Of a stretch of DNA of 41,136 nt, positions 27,764-37,780 are shown one piece after another. Each line of letters begins with the position of its first letter. The first letter of the stretch is position 1. The stretch is from Rheinheimera soli (GTDB taxonomy: Bacteria > Pseudomonadota > Gammaproteobacteria > Enterobacterales > Alteromonadaceae). The stretch lies in contig NZ_JAJOYU010000038.1 in the NCBI RefSeq assembly GCF_021290985.1, positions 1 through 41,136 of the forward strand. Direction: 5' to 3'. A model generated the notes under the pieces. That model was not told the origin of the DNA. It saw nothing but the letters and a program-made list of their open reading frames with translations, and did not search any database. The position numbers were made by a program, and so were the translations under genes.

Positions 27764-28687
27764 TCACTGATTGATCCACTGAATTATTTTCTCAATCACA
27801 GCTCGCTCTATAGGCTGATCAATCAGGCTGGCATATCCAGTCAGCGTGGGAGGATTGTCATCGACTCTAAGCAAGTGTGTCATCCCCTCTACCACTAACG
27901 TTTCACAACGGCTTTGTGCGGTTTTCTCAATCCGAAATATGTCTTCAGGATCACACTGTAGATCTTTTTCACCGGCAATTAACAGCATAGGAGTGTGTGT
28001 AGAGGCAAAAATAGAGTTCAAGTCCAGTGCTAACATCTCCCGCAACCATTTTGCAGGAAACTTCGATAGTCCTACACGTACAGCAGCCGAATCAGTCGCT
28101 TTGACTTTATATAATAGCTTTTGCTGCGTACTTGAGGGGCGACCAAAAATCCAGAACAATGCTTTGTAAAAAAATCTGCTGAAACCTCTGAGTGAATCAA
28201 CCTCTTTTTCAATCTGAGCGGCTTGCCTGAAAAGAACAGAATCCAGTTTTTCTATAAAAGGGCACAAAAGAATGAGCCCGGCTAGTGCAGGACTGTGTAG
28301 ACTAATTTGAGGAGCGATAATACAACCTTCACTATGTCCTAGAACATATAAACTGTCTTTTGCAATCCACTCAGATCCAATCAAAGCCTCCAGACTATGT
28401 GCAGCATCTGTGACTAAATCCGAGTGGCCAGCCTTCATATAATCACCTGAGCTGTCACCACATCCACGTTTGTCATACCTCAGACTGGCGATACCATTTT
28501 CAGCTAAGACATGAGCTATCACATTAAAGATATCAAGTCGTTGGCCTTTCATATTCTGGTTGCGATCCAATGGGCCGCTGCCATGAACCATCAGAACTGC
28601 AGGGTATTTCCCGTGTGTATCCGGGACAGTCAATGTACCAGCTAATACGAAATCACCTGACCGAATTTCTATTTCTTGTTCATACAT
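27764..28687 (-). CDS. Alpha/beta hydrolase (serine aminopeptidase/esterase-like)
   Basis: A 307-aa alpha/beta hydrolase. The oxyanion region is LMVHGSGPLDRNQN, and RYDKRGCGDSSG near 72 matches dienelactone-hydrolase or Hydrolase_4-type proteins. The nucleophile elbow is LGHSEG (Ser about 119), the acid is in AGEKDLQCDPE and the His in GMTHLLRVDD near 276. The longest frame starts with TTG at 28786; the ATG at 28687 with AGAAGG seven bases upstream is better and removes a poor leader-like extension. The protein then has no signal peptide and is cytoplasmic. The substrate is unknown. It lies in the insertion between prmC and sirB2. Confidence 0.8.
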   Translation of the reverse strand: MYEQEIEIRSGDFVLAGTLTVPDTHGKYPAVLMVHGSGPLDRNQNMKGQRLDIFNVIAHVLAENGIASLRYDKRGCGDSSGDYMKAGHSDLVTDAAHSLEALIGSEWIAKDSLYVLGHSEGCIIAPQISLHSPALAGLILLCPFIEKLDSVLFRQAAQIEKEVDSLRGFSRFFYKALFWIFGRPSSTQQKLLYKVKATDSAAVRVGLSKFPAKWLREMLALDLNSIFASTHTPMLLIAGEKDLQCDPEDIFRIEKTAQSRCETLVVEGMTHLLRVDDNPPTLTGYASLIDQPIERAVIEKIIQWINQ

Positions 28688-28873
28688 CCCTGAGCCTTCT
28701 GCACCTACAAACTGATGAAAAAATAGGCAAAAACCAGTCTCTAACACTTGTAGAGTGGACAGCACTATTAATCTTTTACTTATCAAACCTACTTAGTTAA
28801 GTCCCTAAATTAGCTTAGCTTTTATTGTTCAGCAACCACTAAATTTACGATGCTGGATGGGTCCTTTGACGAG

Positions 28874-28908
28874 AAGCGGGCACGGGTAAACCGCGCCCTC
28901 ACAGTGGG
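28874..28908. repeat. REP-like intergenic hairpin downstream of prmC
   Basis: On the minus strand CACTGTGAGGGCGCGG, loop TTTAC, CCGTGCCC forms an 8-bp stem with one G-U pair. It resembles the element after kdsA (23184-23217), with shared CACTGT and CGCTT flanks and stem bases changed in pairs. It lies 38 bp after the prmC stop. Confidence 0.55.
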
Positions 28909-28946
28909 TTTTAAGAGAAGTAATTCAAAGAAAGGAAAAACCAAAC

Positions 28947-29834
28947 TTAACTGGGAAGTTGTCCGCCGCTAATACGCCACTGGTCGCCGTAGTCTTTTAC
29001 CGACTGCACAGAGGTAAAACCTGCGTTGGTTAAAATCTGCTGTACAGCGTCGCTTTGCTGATAGCCGTGTTCCAGCCATAACCAACCTGATGGGGATAAA
29101 AATTGTGGAGCTTGTGTACAGATATGGCGGATATCGGCCAGACCTTGCTCTGGGGCTACTAAAGCCGAGTCGGGCTCAAAACGTACATCACCTAAGACTA
29201 AATGTGGATCTTCTGCGTCTATATAAGGTGGGTTGCTGACGATTAAATCAAACTGCTGCCCTTCTAACGCGTCAAACCAGCTGCTTTGTTTGATTTGGCA
29301 ATTAGCTAACGCCAGCAGTTCAACATTTTGCTTTGCCAAAGCCACTGCATCGGGTTGCAAATCAACCCCAGTCACAGTCCAGTTTGGCTTTTCTTTAGCT
29401 AAAGCTAAAGCTATAGCTCCTGTGCCAGTGCCTAAATCCAGCACTTTGGCGTTAGCAGGCAACGGCAAAGCCAAAGACTGTTCCACTAACAGTTCGGTAT
29501 CTGGTCTTGGTATTAAGGTGCAAGGGGCTACAGCGAGTTTAAAATCCCAGAAATACCAGTAGCCCAGAATATGCGCCAAAGGCTCGCCGGTCAGACGGCG
29601 TGTCAGCACAGGTTCTACTAACAGCAACTGAGCCTGAGTAAGCTCACGCTCTGGATACAACATCAAAGTGGTGGCGTTGACATCCAGCACTTCCAGCAGA
29701 ATACGCCGTGCTTCCTGTTTTGCATCCGCAGGCACAGGGCCAGTTTCAAGCAAAGGGCTGAGTAACGCAGTGGCTTGTTGCAGCCACTGCGTCAACGTTG
29801 GCGTATTACCAATAGCAGTATTAGCGGTTTTCAT
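28947..29834 (-). CDS. prmC: Release factor glutamine methyltransferase PrmC (HemK)
   Basis: Methylates the GGQ glutamine of release factors RF1 and RF2 using S-adenosylmethionine. It has 295 aa. An N-terminal helical substrate-binding domain (about 10-95) contains [14 protein letters not shown]. The Rossmann methyltransferase domain has DLGTGTG at 133-139 and the glutamine-binding NPPY at 201-204. The start at 29834 lies 14 bp inside the prfA end, so translation is coupled to prfA, whose product is its substrate. Confidence 0.97.
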   Translation of the reverse strand: MKTANTAIGNTPTLTQWLQQATALLSPLLETGPVPADAKQEARRILLEVLDVNATTLMLYPERELTQAQLLLVEPVLTRRLTGEPLAHILGYWYFWDFKLAVAPCTLIPRPDTELLVEQSLALPLPANAKVLDLGTGTGAIALALAKEKPNWTVTGVDLQPDAVALAKQNVELLALANCQIKQSSWFDALEGQQFDLIVSNPPYIDAEDPHLVLGDVRFEPDSALVAPEQGLADIRHICTQAPQFLSPSGWLWLEHGYQQSDAVQQILTNAGFTSVQSVKDYGDQWRISGGQLPS

Positions 29835-30912
29835 CAGCCAAAGCAGCTAACAAGTCGGCCTGGTGTTCATGGCTTAATGGGCCAATCACCAAGTCTAAAT
29901 CCCCTTCCATCACATCTAATAAACGGTAGATGGTCAGGTTAATACGGTGATCCGTTAAGCGGCCTTGCGGGAAGTTGTAAGTACGGATACGTTCTGAACG
30001 ATCACCACTACCTACTAAAGAACGACGGTGTGATTCTTCGACTAAACGGCGTTTTTCATCTTCAGCGGCCTGAATACGCGACTGCAGCACGCTCATAGCG
30101 CGGGCGCGGTTTTTATGCTGCGAACGTTCGTCCTGACATTCCACCACTATACCAGTCGGTAAGTGAGTGATACGAATGGCAGAGTCAGTTCTGTTGACGT
30201 GCTGACCACCGGCACCAGAGGCACGGTAGGTGTCTACTTTTAAATCAGCAGGGTTAATTTCGATAGCTTCGCTTTCTGGTACTTCCGGCATAATAGCCAC
30301 AGTACAAGCTGAGGTATGCACCCTGCCTTGAGATTCAGTGGCTGGTACACGTTGTACGCGGTGACCACCGGATTCAAATTTCAAAATACCGTAAGCGCCT
30401 TCGCCCTGAATGCTGGCGATCACTTCTTTATAACCACCGTGTTCGCCGTCGTTGCAGCTGACAATTTCTACTTTCCAGCGTTTGCGTTCGCAAAAACGGC
30501 TGTACATACGGAACACGTCACCGGCAAAAATTGCGGCTTCATCACCACCAGCACCGGCACGAATTTCAAGAAAGCAGCTGTTGCTGTCGTTGGGGTCTTT
30601 AGGTAACAACAGAATTTGTAAGTCCTGATCCAGCTGTTCAATCCGCTCTTTGGCCGCTTTGTATTCGTCCTGCGCCATATCACGCATATCCGGATCTGAG
30701 TCTTTCATCATATCTTCTGCGCTGGCTAAATCATCCTGCGCCTGACGATACAAACCAAAGGCATGGCTCAGTTCTTCCAGTTGGCTGTACTCTTTAGACA
30801 ACTCGCGAAAACGACTTTGGTCAGAAATTACGCCAGCGTCACTTAATAACGCCTGAACTTCTTCATAACGTTCGACCAGAGCTTCGAGTTTGCGGTACAC
30901 CGATTCTTTCAT
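29821..30912 (-). CDS. prfA: Peptide chain release factor 1
   Basis: Recognises UAA and UAG stop codons and triggers peptide release. It has 363 aa, near E. coli RF1 (360). The codon-recognition PxT tripeptide is seen as PAT in [17 protein letters not shown] near 190, and the catalytic GGQ is in [13 protein letters not shown] near 234. The gene lies 19 bp after hemA and overlaps prmC by 14 bp, the normal hemA-prfA-prmC order. The SD is weak (AGG about 12 bases before the ATG). Confidence 0.98.
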   Translation of the reverse strand: MKESVYRKLEALVERYEEVQALLSDAGVISDQSRFRELSKEYSQLEELSHAFGLYRQAQDDLASAEDMMKDSDPDMRDMAQDEYKAAKERIEQLDQDLQILLLPKDPNDSNSCFLEIRAGAGGDEAAIFAGDVFRMYSRFCERKRWKVEIVSCNDGEHGGYKEVIASIQGEGAYGILKFESGGHRVQRVPATESQGRVHTSACTVAIMPEVPESEAIEINPADLKVDTYRASGAGGQHVNRTDSAIRITHLPTGIVVECQDERSQHKNRARAMSVLQSRIQAAEDEKRRLVEESHRRSLVGSGDRSERIRTYNFPQGRLTDHRINLTIYRLLDVMEGDLDLVIGPLSHEHQADLLAALADENR

Positions 30913-30931
30913 GTTGTTTCTATTTACCTGA

Positions 30932-32179
30932 TTACAGATCTAACAAAGTGTTGATCAAAGATTGTTGTTGAGGTTGCTCATCCTGCAGTAACTGCCTCAG
31001 CGCCTTGGTTGGTGCATGCATCAACCTGTTGCTGAGTTTAGTCGCAAGTTCAGCTAATACTTTTTCAGGGTCCTGCCCTGCTGCAATTTGTTTGCCCGCT
31101 TTGGCCAGCAATTCGTCACGTATGGCTTCGCCTTTGTCGCGGTAATCGCGCACTACGTCCAACTGGCCATGCAAACTCAGCCACTGACTGAACTCGCTGA
31201 CGCCCTGCAAAATCATTTGCTCGGCTTCAGCCGCCGCTTCCTGACGGTTCTGCAGGTTTTGCAGCACTATGGATTGCAAGTCATCCACTGTATACAAATA
31301 GGCGTCTTCCAGCTCTGCCACTTGCTCTTCAATATCACGTGGCACAGCTAAATCGACAAAAAACATAGGCTTATGGCGGCGTTTTTTCAGCGCCTGTTCC
31401 ACCATACCTTTACCGACAATAGGCAAGGTACTGGCAGTTGAACTAATAACGACATCAGCATTAGCCAAAGCTTGTGGCACTTGGGCCAGGCTGACTGCTT
31501 CACCGTTAAACTGACTGGCTAAAGCTGCGGCTTTGTCATAAGAGCGATTCGCGACAGTAATTTTTTCCGCGCCCTGCTCCAGTAAATGTTTCGCCACCAG
31601 CTCTATCGTTTCACCGGCACCAATCAGCAGCACTTTGACTTTGCCGAGCTGGCCAAATATTTGCCGTGCAAGGCTTACCGCAGCAAAAGCCACAGATACG
31701 GCACTGGCACCAATATCCGTTTCAGTGCGAACCTGCTTAGCCACTGAAAATGTCTTTTGAAACAAACGTTCAAAAGCCGGATTAATAGTACCGGCCTGAC
31801 GTGAATGACTATAAGCCTGTTTCACTTGGCCGAGAATTTGCGGCTCGCCCAGCACTAAGGAATCCAGGCCGCAAGCTACCCGCATTAAATGACTGCTGGC
31901 CTGCTGATCCTGATGCAGGTATAAATGATGCTGCAATTCGGCCAGGTCCAGCTGATGAAATTTGCTCAGCCAGTCAATTACTTGTTTCGATTGCTCGGCG
32001 CTGCCGCTAAAATACAGCTCAGTTCTGTTACAGGTGGACAAAATCACAGCGTCGGACACCTGGGTCTGAGTGGTCAGATCCCGTAAAGCGTCCAAAATTT
32101 GTTCAGGCGCAAAAGCGACCTGCTCACGTAAAGAGACAGGTGCAGTTTTATGATTAATACCTAAAGCAAAAATGGTCAT
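30932..32179 (-). CDS. hemA: Glutamyl-tRNA reductase
   Basis: First committed step of C5-pathway tetrapyrrole synthesis: NADPH reduction of glutamyl-tRNA(Glu) to glutamate-1-semialdehyde. It has 415 aa, near E. coli HemA (418). The catalytic C50 is in [11 protein letters not shown] Rossmann domain holds [13 protein letters not shown] near 193, and the C-terminal dimerisation helix region includes ALRQLL. The start is next to an AGGTGA element. It is divergent from lolB, as in E. coli, with a 99-bp shared promoter region. Confidence 0.98.
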   Translation of the reverse strand: MTIFALGINHKTAPVSLREQVAFAPEQILDALRDLTTQTQVSDAVILSTCNRTELYFSGSAEQSKQVIDWLSKFHQLDLAELQHHLYLHQDQQASSHLMRVACGLDSLVLGEPQILGQVKQAYSHSRQAGTINPAFERLFQKTFSVAKQVRTETDIGASAVSVAFAAVSLARQIFGQLGKVKVLLIGAGETIELVAKHLLEQGAEKITVANRSYDKAAALASQFNGEAVSLAQVPQALANADVVISSTASTLPIVGKGMVEQALKKRRHKPMFFVDLAVPRDIEEQVAELEDAYLYTVDDLQSIVLQNLQNRQEAAAEAEQMILQGVSEFSQWLSLHGQLDVVRDYRDKGEAIRDELLAKAGKQIAAGQDPEKVLAELATKLSNRLMHAPTKALRQLLQDEQPQQQSLINTLLDL

Positions 32180-32230
32180 TCACCTGTTTGGCCCGTTTCT
32201 AAAAAACCGGCGTTAGTCAAAAGAGGGCGA

Positions 32231-32236
32231 ATTGTA
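32231..32236 (-). promoter_or_regulatory. Possible -10 box of the hemA operon
   Basis: TACAAT on the minus strand, one base from consensus, about 52 bp before the hemA start in the hemA/lolB divergent region. The matching -35 is poor (a T run), so the call is tentative. No clear lolB promoter is seen. Confidence 0.3.
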
Positions 32237-32278
32237 CGAAAAAGCCCAAACTAAAAAAAGCGTAGAGAAGGAATTAGT

Positions 32279-32890
32279 GTGTTTGCAGCGATAAAAACTG
32301 GTTGTTTTGTAGTTTTCAGTCTGATTTTGACAGGTTGTGCCAGCAACAGCAGCCAGCTAAAGCCAGTTATTCCCCTATCAGCCCAACAACGGCAAGTGCA
32401 ATTAGAGCAATTGCAGGAGTTTACTCTAACCGGTGCCTTAGGTGTAAAAGCACCTCAAGAGAGCGTCAGCGGCAGTTTAAACTGGCAGCAACAAGGGCCT
32501 TATTTTCAGGCCAATATGACCAATTTTGTTGGCATCAGCATTTTTGAGTTGGAAACAGACGCCCGCGGTGCTACCGTAAAAGCCGATGGTGAAACTCATA
32601 AAGCTCAGTCAGCCAGTGCCTTGCTGGATTATTTATCCGGCTGGAGTTTACCTATTGAAGAAATGCCGTTGTGGCTCAAAGGTGTGGCAAGCGCAGAAAG
32701 TTTTAATCATCAATGGGATGCGCAAGGTCGTTTAACCAGTTTTACGCTGAAAGATAGCCAAGAGCGTGACTGGCAAGTCAGTTATGTGGCGTTTTTCCCC
32801 GATGCCTTAGCCTTACCTAAAGAGATCCGACTAAAAGCTCAGGCCGATGGCAGCAGTATTAAGCTAGTGGTGCGTAAATGGCAACTTTAA
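32279..32890 (+). CDS. lolB: Outer membrane lipoprotein LolB
   Basis: Outer-membrane receptor that accepts lipoproteins from the periplasmic carrier LolA and inserts them in the outer membrane. It has 203 aa. A type II signal with lipobox LTGC puts the lipidated Cys at residue 20. The residue after it is Ala, consistent with outer-membrane sorting. The following beta-fold includes FTLTGALGVKAP and SGSLNWQQQGPYF, matching LolB. The start is GTG with GAAGGA four bases upstream. It overlaps ispE by 13 bp, the usual lolB-ispE arrangement opposite hemA. Confidence 0.92.
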   Translation: MFAAIKTGCFVVFSLILTGCASNSSQLKPVIPLSAQQRQVQLEQLQEFTLTGALGVKAPQESVSGSLNWQQQGPYFQANMTNFVGISIFELETDARGATVKADGETHKAQSASALLDYLSGWSLPIEEMPLWLKGVASAESFNHQWDAQGRLTSFTLKDSQERDWQVSYVAFFPDALALPKEIRLKAQADGSSIKLVVRKWQL

Positions 32891-33723
32891 CCTTTTCAGC
32901 GCCAGCCAAACTGAATTTATTTTTACATATCACAGGCCGCAGGGCCGATGGTTATCACAATCTACAAACCTTGTTTCAAATGCTTGATTGTGGCGACCAG
33001 CTTAGTTTCACACTCACCAGGGACGGTGAAATTAACTTTAGTTGTTCAGATAAAAGCATAGAAAACGACAGCAATCTGGTGGTTCGGGCGGCTAAGTTAT
33101 TACAGCCCTTTGCCACAGAAAACGCAGGCGTGCGTATTTATCTGGATAAACAAGTGCCCATGGGTGGCGGCTTAGGCGGCGGCTCGTCCGATGCAGCGAC
33201 CACACTGCTGGCTTTGAACCAGTTATGGCAATTAAAGCTATCAAACGCACAGCTTTGTGAACTGGGCTTAAAGTTAGGGGCTGACGTTCCTGTCTTTGTA
33301 TTCGGAAAAACAGCCTTTGCAGAGGGGGTTGGAGAAAAATTACAACCCGTTAGTTTGCCGGAAAAATATTACCTGATTGTGACGCCAGATGTGCATGTCA
33401 GCACGGCTGAAGTGTTCGGCAACCCTGATTTAATCCGCAATACGCCCGTCATGTCAGTCAAAGATCTACTAGACTCAGAGTGGCAAAATGACTGCGAAAC
33501 TCTGGTGAAACGGCTCTACCCCGAGGTTGCAATGGTACTGAACTGGTTGATAGAATACGCGCCGTCCCGAATGACAGGTACCGGTGCCAGTGTGTTTGCC
33601 GAGTTCCAGGATGAATTAAGTGCCCGTCAAACCCTTGCAAAACTACCGCCACAATGGCGTGGTTTTGTTGCTAAAGGGGTCAATCAGTCTGCTGTCCTGA
33701 CTGAATTGGAACAAGCCGTATGA
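32878..33723 (+). CDS. ispE: 4-diphosphocytidyl-2-C-methyl-D-erythritol kinase
   Basis: GHMP kinase of the MEP isoprenoid pathway that phosphorylates CDP-methylerythritol at the 2-hydroxyl. It has 281 aa, near the E. coli length of 283. The N-terminal substrate motif is [20 protein letters not shown], the ATP-binding GHMP loop [12 protein letters not shown] is at 96-107, and motif MTGTGASVF lies near 223. The gene overlaps lolB by 13 bp and is followed by prs. Confidence 0.97.
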   Translation: MATLTFSAPAKLNLFLHITGRRADGYHNLQTLFQMLDCGDQLSFTLTRDGEINFSCSDKSIENDSNLVVRAAKLLQPFATENAGVRIYLDKQVPMGGGLGGGSSDAATTLLALNQLWQLKLSNAQLCELGLKLGADVPVFVFGKTAFAEGVGEKLQPVSLPEKYYLIVTPDVHVSTAEVFGNPDLIRNTPVMSVKDLLDSEWQNDCETLVKRLYPEVAMVLNWLIEYAPSRMTGTGASVFAEFQDELSARQTLAKLPPQWRGFVAKGVNQSAVLTELEQAV

Positions 33724-33794
33724 CGCACAGCAGGCGACACAAAAAGCCTGCTGCATTATTAACCGGACTCACAAACTGCCCTGAGGATCCTACC

Positions 33795-34739
33795 GTGCCC
33801 GACATGAAGATTTTCGCTGGTAACGCCATACCAGAACTCGCCAAGAAGATAGCCAGCCGTTTATATATCAAGCTGGGCGATGCCGAAGTCGGCCGTTTTA
33901 GCGACGGTGAAGTCTGTGTTCAAATCAATGAAAACGTCAGGGGATCTGACGTTTTTATTATCCAATCTACCTGTGCGCCAACCAATGACAACCTGATGGA
34001 ACTCATTGTGATGGTAGACGCCTTGCGCCGCGCCTCTGCCGGTCGTATTACTGCTGTTATCCCTTACTTTGGTTATGCCCGCCAGGACAGACGCGTGCGC
34101 TCTGCCCGTGTGCCTATCACAGCTAAAGTAGTGGCTGACTTTTTATCCAGCGTAGGCGTAGACCGTGTTTTAACGGTTGACTTACACGCTGAGCAAATTC
34201 AGGGTTTCTTCGACGTTCCGGTTGATAACGTATTTGGTAGCCCGGTATTGCTGGACGATATGCGCAAGCGTGAATTTGTTGCACCAGTGGTGGTATCTCC
34301 GGATATCGGTGGTGTAGTACGTGCCCGCGCTATCGCCAAACTGTTGAACGATGCTGACTTGGCCATTATCGATAAACGTCGTCCTAAGGCTAACGTGTCA
34401 CAGGTCATGCATATCATTGGTGATGTCAAAGATCGCGACTGTATTATTGTCGACGACATGATTGATACAGGCGGCACCTTATGCAAAGCCGCTGAAGCCT
34501 TAAAAGAACAAGGCGCCAAACGTGTCTTTGCTTACGCTACTCACCCAATTTTCTCAGGCAATGCTGCAGAGAACATCAGAAACTCAGTGATCGACGAGCT
34601 GATCATCACCGACACTATTCCGCTGAGTGCAGAAATGCGCGCAGTCAGCAAAGTAAAACAGCTGACTTTAAGCGATATGCTGGCCGAATGTATTCGTCGT
34701 ATTAGCAACGAAGAATCTATCTCTTCAATGTTTGATTAA
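33795..34739 (+). CDS. prs: Ribose-phosphate pyrophosphokinase (PRPP synthetase)
   Basis: Makes PRPP from ribose-5-phosphate and ATP for purine, pyrimidine, histidine, tryptophan and NAD synthesis. The chosen start gives 314 aa, near E. coli Prs (315). An ATG at 33720 overlapping the ispE stop would add 25 residues not in the family. The GTG at 33795 has GAGGA seven bases upstream and begins [10 protein letters not shown], the standard start. The ATP loop [10 protein letters not shown], the flexible loop [17 protein letters not shown] and the PRPP-binding [18 protein letters not shown] are intact. It also supplies PRPP for the Gpt reaction. It ends at a terminator at 34760-34785. Confidence 0.97.
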   Translation: MPDMKIFAGNAIPELAKKIASRLYIKLGDAEVGRFSDGEVCVQINENVRGSDVFIIQSTCAPTNDNLMELIVMVDALRRASAGRITAVIPYFGYARQDRRVRSARVPITAKVVADFLSSVGVDRVLTVDLHAEQIQGFFDVPVDNVFGSPVLLDDMRKREFVAPVVVSPDIGGVVRARAIAKLLNDADLAIIDKRRPKANVSQVMHIIGDVKDRDCIIVDDMIDTGGTLCKAAEALKEQGAKRVFAYATHPIFSGNAAENIRNSVIDELIITDTIPLSAEMRAVSKVKQLTLSDMLAECIRRISNEESISSMFD

Positions 34740-34759
34740 TACCGAGTGGAAGATGAAGG

Positions 34760-34785
34760 AAGGCACCTCTGCGGTGCCTTTTTTT
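34760..34785 (+). terminator. Intrinsic terminator after prs
   Basis: AAGGCACC (34760-34767) pairs with GGTGCCTT (34773-34780) around TCTGC and is followed by a seven-base T run, starting in the stem. It separates prs from the rplY promoter. Confidence 0.88.
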
Positions 34786-34810
34786 ATACTTGTCTTTTTG
34801 TAGCTTTCAT

Positions 34811-34839
34811 TTGCAGCCTTAAGGCTCCAGTGATACCAT
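34811..34839 (+). promoter_or_regulatory. Probable promoter of rplY-pth
   Basis: TTGCAG (34811-34816), a 17-bp spacer and TACCAT (34834-34839), with a TG one base before the -10 (extended -10) and a GCGCGC discriminator after it. This is a plausible growth-rate-regulated ribosomal protein promoter. It leaves a leader of nearly 100 nt before the rplY start. Confidence 0.55.
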
Positions 34840-34943
34840 AGCGCGCTTTTTTGCGTCGGCTGAAGTTCACTTCACCCACAGAAAAAGCTTCTTCCTGGGG
34901 TCAGGTCGCGGAACTCAGGGTCTATTAATTTTTGGAGAATACC

Positions 34944-35546
34944 ATGTCAAACGCCATTTACACGTTAAATGCAGAAGTCCGTTCTGATTTAGGGAAAGGT
35001 GCGAGCCGCCGCCTACGTCACGCAGACAAAGTACCAGCTATCATTTACGGTGGTCATCAAGAAGCTCTGTCTATCACTTTAGATCACTCTAAATTGTTAC
35101 AAGCTCAGGCTAACGAAGGTTTCTACACTCACATCCTGACTATCGTTGTTGGCGGTGAAGAAGTGAAAACTATCGTTAAAGCTATGCAACGTCACCCGTT
35201 CAAGCCAAAAGTTATGCACGTTGACTTCCAACGCGTAGAAGCTGGCCACGAGTTACACACTGTAGTTCCAGTACACTTCATCAACGAAGCTGCTGCAACT
35301 AAGAAAGGCGGCGTAGTTGCTCACCATATCAACGAACTGGCTATCACTGTGTTACCACAGAACCTGCCAGAATTCATTGAAGTGGATTTAGCAGACGTTG
35401 AAGTAGGCGTAACTCTGCACTTGTCAGATCTGAAAGTTCCTGCTGGCGTAACTATCACTGAGTTAGCCAAAGGCGCTGGTCATGACCAAGCCGTTGTATC
35501 TGTGAACAAGCCTGCTGGCAAAGCAGACGAAGACACAGCTGAGTAA
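34944..35546 (+). CDS. rplY: Ribosomal protein bL25, long (CTC) form
   Basis: 5S rRNA-binding protein of the large subunit. It has 200 aa: an N-terminal L25 beta-barrel (about 5-95, [24 protein letters not shown]) plus the C-terminal TL5/CTC domain (about 100-185), unlike the short 94-aa E. coli L25. A TTG at 34932 extends the frame, but the ATG at 34944 has GGAG six bases upstream and is clearly the start. Its stop TAA shares one base with the pth ATG, so the two are translationally coupled. Codon use is strongly biased, as expected for a highly expressed gene. Confidence 0.96.
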   Translation: MSNAIYTLNAEVRSDLGKGASRRLRHADKVPAIIYGGHQEALSITLDHSKLLQAQANEGFYTHILTIVVGGEEVKTIVKAMQRHPFKPKVMHVDFQRVEAGHELHTVVPVHFINEAAATKKGGVVAHHINELAITVLPQNLPEFIEVDLADVEVGVTLHLSDLKVPAGVTITELAKGAGHDQAVVSVNKPAGKADEDTAE

Positions 35547-36136
35547 TGACTGAAGCAATTCAGTTAATTGTGGGCCTGGGTAATCCAGGCCCAGAATACA
35601 GCCAGACCCGCCACAACGCAGGTCAATGGTTTGTAGAACAACTTGCCCGCCGCTATAACGTTTCTCTTCGTCCTGATAGTAAATTTTTTGGCCTGACTGG
35701 TAAATTTGTCACTCAAGGTCAGGAATATAAACTGCTGATTCCCACTACGTATATGAATTTAAGTGGCAAATCCGTTGCAGCTATGGCGCAGTTCTATAAA
35801 CTTTTACCCGAAAACATTCTGGTGGCTCACGACGAAATGGCGATAGCGCCCGGCGTAGCTAAATTTAAACTGGGTGGCGGCCATGCCGGTCACAATGGTT
35901 TAAAAGACATCACCAGTAAACTCGGCAACAATGCCAATTTTTATCGCCTGCGACTGGGCATTGGTCATCCTGGCCACAAAGACTTAGTCACAGGTTATGT
36001 GCTGGGCAAAGCACCGCAATCCGAACAGAAGCTGATCGACGAAGCTCTGGATGAATCGATGCGTTGTTTTGAGCTCTGGTTAAGCGATGGCTTAATTAAA
36101 GCGCAGCACAGGTTACATAGTTTCAGCGCTGCTTAA
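35546..36136 (+). CDS. pth: Peptidyl-tRNA hydrolase
   Basis: Releases tRNA from prematurely dropped peptidyl-tRNAs. It has 196 aa, as in E. coli (194). The N-terminal GLGNPGPEY carries the conserved Asn (about 13), the catalytic His is at 23 in TRHNAGQWF, and [21 protein letters not shown] lies near 95, with the conserved Asp and the GGGxxGHNGLK loop. It overlaps the rplY stop by one base and is followed 68 bp later by ychF, the usual order. Confidence 0.97.
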   Translation: MTEAIQLIVGLGNPGPEYSQTRHNAGQWFVEQLARRYNVSLRPDSKFFGLTGKFVTQGQEYKLLIPTTYMNLSGKSVAAMAQFYKLLPENILVAHDEMAIAPGVAKFKLGGGHAGHNGLKDITSKLGNNANFYRLRLGIGHPGHKDLVTGYVLGKAPQSEQKLIDEALDESMRCFELWLSDGLIKAQHRLHSFSAA

Positions 36137-36204
36137 GCAAAAGTTTAAGCGCGTCCGGTTCGCAAACAGCACGGCTTTGCCGTCTAAGCACAAAGGATAC
36201 ACCC

Positions 36205-37296
36205 ATGGGTTTTAAATGTGGCATCGTTGGTTTACCAAACGTAGGTAAATCTACTCTGTTCAACGCACTGACAAAAGCTGGTATTGAAGCGGCTAACTTC
36301 CCGTTTTGTACTATCGAACCAAATACCGGTGTGGTGCCTGTGCCTGATTTGCGTTTACAGCAACTGGCCGACATTGTAAAACCACAACGTATACTGCCAA
36401 CGACTATGGAATTCGTTGATATTGCAGGCCTGGTGAAAGGCGCTTCTAAAGGTGAAGGTTTAGGTAATAAATTCCTGGCCAATATCCGTGAAACCGACGC
36501 CATCGGCCACGTAGTACGTTGTTTTGATGATGAAAACATCATCCACGTTGCAGGCAAAATTGATCCGGCTGACGATATAGATACCATCAATATGGAATTG
36601 GTCTTATCAGATATGGACAGCGCCGACAAAGCGATATTCCGTGTCAGCAAAAAAGCCAAAGCTGGTGATAAAGACGCTAAAGCTGAAATGGAAGTGCTGG
36701 AAAAAGTGAAAAAACACTTAGAATCAGGCTTAACTTTACGTCAGCTGGACTTAAGCGACGACGAAAAAGCCCTGGTGTCGTACATGAACTTCCTGACCAT
36801 CAAACCTACTATGTACATCGCTAACGTACTGGAAGATGGTTTTGAAAATAACCCACACTTAGACGTAGTAAAAGCCATAGCCGCCAAAGAAGGCGCTATT
36901 GTGGTGTCTATCTGTGCTGCTATTGAATCTGAAATTGCTGAGCTGGAAGACGAAGAAAAAGCTGAATTCTTAGAGTCTATGGGCTTAGAAGAGCCAGGCT
37001 TAAACCGCGTCATTCGTGGTGGTTACTCGCTGTTAAATCTGCACACTTACTTCACTGCTGGTGTAAAAGAAGTTCGCGCCTGGACTATTCCAGTTGGCGC
37101 CACAGCACCACAAGCAGCAGGCGTGATCCACACCGACTTCGAGCGTGGTTTTATCCGTGCTCAAGTGGTGTCATACGACGACTTTATCGCCTGCAAAGGT
37201 GAAGCCGGCGCCAAAGAAGCAGGCAAACTGCGCGTTGAAGGTAAAACCTACGTCTGTAAAGACGGCGACGTAATGCATTTCTTGTTTAACGTTTAA
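36205..37296 (+). CDS. ychF: Ribosome-associated ATPase YchF (Obg family)
   Basis: Obg-like P-loop NTPase that prefers ATP, binds the ribosome and modulates stress responses and translation. It has 363 aa, equal to E. coli YchF. The G1 motif GLPNVGKS is at 9-16, the switch II-like [16 protein letters not shown] near 72, NVLEDG near 207 in place of the Obg NKxD (the ATP-selecting change) and a C-terminal TGS domain with [17 protein letters not shown] near 303. AAGGA lies seven bases before the ATG. It ends at a strong terminator, after which the accessory region begins. Confidence 0.98.
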   Translation: MGFKCGIVGLPNVGKSTLFNALTKAGIEAANFPFCTIEPNTGVVPVPDLRLQQLADIVKPQRILPTTMEFVDIAGLVKGASKGEGLGNKFLANIRETDAIGHVVRCFDDENIIHVAGKIDPADDIDTINMELVLSDMDSADKAIFRVSKKAKAGDKDAKAEMEVLEKVKKHLESGLTLRQLDLSDDEKALVSYMNFLTIKPTMYIANVLEDGFENNPHLDVVKAIAAKEGAIVVSICAAIESEIAELEDEEKAEFLESMGLEEPGLNRVIRGGYSLLNLHTYFTAGVKEVRAWTIPVGATAPQAAGVIHTDFERGFIRAQVVSYDDFIACKGEAGAKEAGKLRVEGKTYVCKDGDVMHFLFNV

Positions 37297-37328
37297 CGCT
37301 TAGGTTTTTGGTTTTTGCGTTATCTTTG

Positions 37329-37356
37329 AAAACCGGACTTTTTAGTCCGGTTTTTT
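37329..37356 (+). terminator. Intrinsic terminator after ychF
   Basis: CCGGACT (37333-37339) and AGTCCGG (37344-37350) around TTTT, extended by AAAA/TTTT, then more T residues. It lies 33 bp after the ychF stop and marks the end of the conserved core. Confidence 0.9.
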
Positions 37357-37423
37357 GTTGGTTTGATCTTTAGGTTTATGTCATCTTCCTTAATTGCTTG
37401 TTTTTACTGTGACTTTTCTAATT

Positions 37424-37443
37424 TGAGTTTATCCTTAAACTCA
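37424..37443. repeat. 8-bp inverted repeat upstream of a small ORF
   Basis: TGAGTTTA (37424-37431) and TAAACTCA (37436-37443) separated by TCCT. It lies in a gene-poor stretch about 125 bp before the small ORF at 37569. It could be an operator or RNA hairpin. A direct repeat AAGATCTG follows at 37481-37488 and 37495-37502. Confidence 0.35.
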
Positions 37444-37568
37444 TAGAAACTAAATCAGGAAAGCTTGTCGGGCACGGTGCAAGATCTGACTGTAAAGATC
37501 TGCGATTATTTTTCTATTGGCCATATTCGGTTTTGATAGTTACATGAATTCACTGATACATTCGGAAT

Positions 37569-37679
37569 GTGAATGGTGTTCAAGGGGCGGTAAACAAGTT
37601 TCTTGAATTTATTAGCAGCGCTCTCTTTATTGGCGGTGCAGTGGCTGGTTTTGGCGGGGCTTACAAGTTAAATCGGTGA
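37569..37679 (+). CDS. Candidate small membrane peptide
   Basis: A 36-aa frame starting with GTG and ending with TGA at 37677. A polar start (NGVQGAVNKFLEF) is followed by a hydrophobic, glycine-rich helix (ISSALFIGGAVAGFGGAY) and a basic end (KLNR), like small single-helix phage or conjugation proteins. No family is recognised. The SD is weak (CGG). Support comes from its coding-like sequence and from the hairpin at 37713-37743, placed between it and the convergent small ORF. It may also be a gene remnant. Confidence 0.35.
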   Translation: MNGVQGAVNKFLEFISSALFIGGAVAGFGGAYKLNR

Positions 37680-37712
37680 GCCCTCGAATACAATCTTAAT
37701 AACTTTATTAAG

Positions 37713-37743
37713 CTACTCCCTTGCACAACATGCAAGGGAGTAG
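37713..37743. terminator. Perfect 13-bp hairpin between two small convergent ORFs
   Basis: CTACTCCCTTGCA (37713-37725) pairs with TGCAAGGGAGTAG (37731-37743) around CAACA. It is followed by AT-rich sequence on both strands but no clean U run. Its place between two convergent small ORFs suggests a shared transcription end; a structured small RNA is another possibility. Confidence 0.55.
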
Positions 37744-37780
37744 TAATTTATAACTGTAGCGTTATATGAGTTGGCTTGTC

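Noticed and set aside
33720..33794. ATG at 33720 overlapping the ispE stop as the prs start
   Set aside because: It adds 25 residues not in the Prs family; the GTG at 33795 has a good SD and the standard N-terminus.
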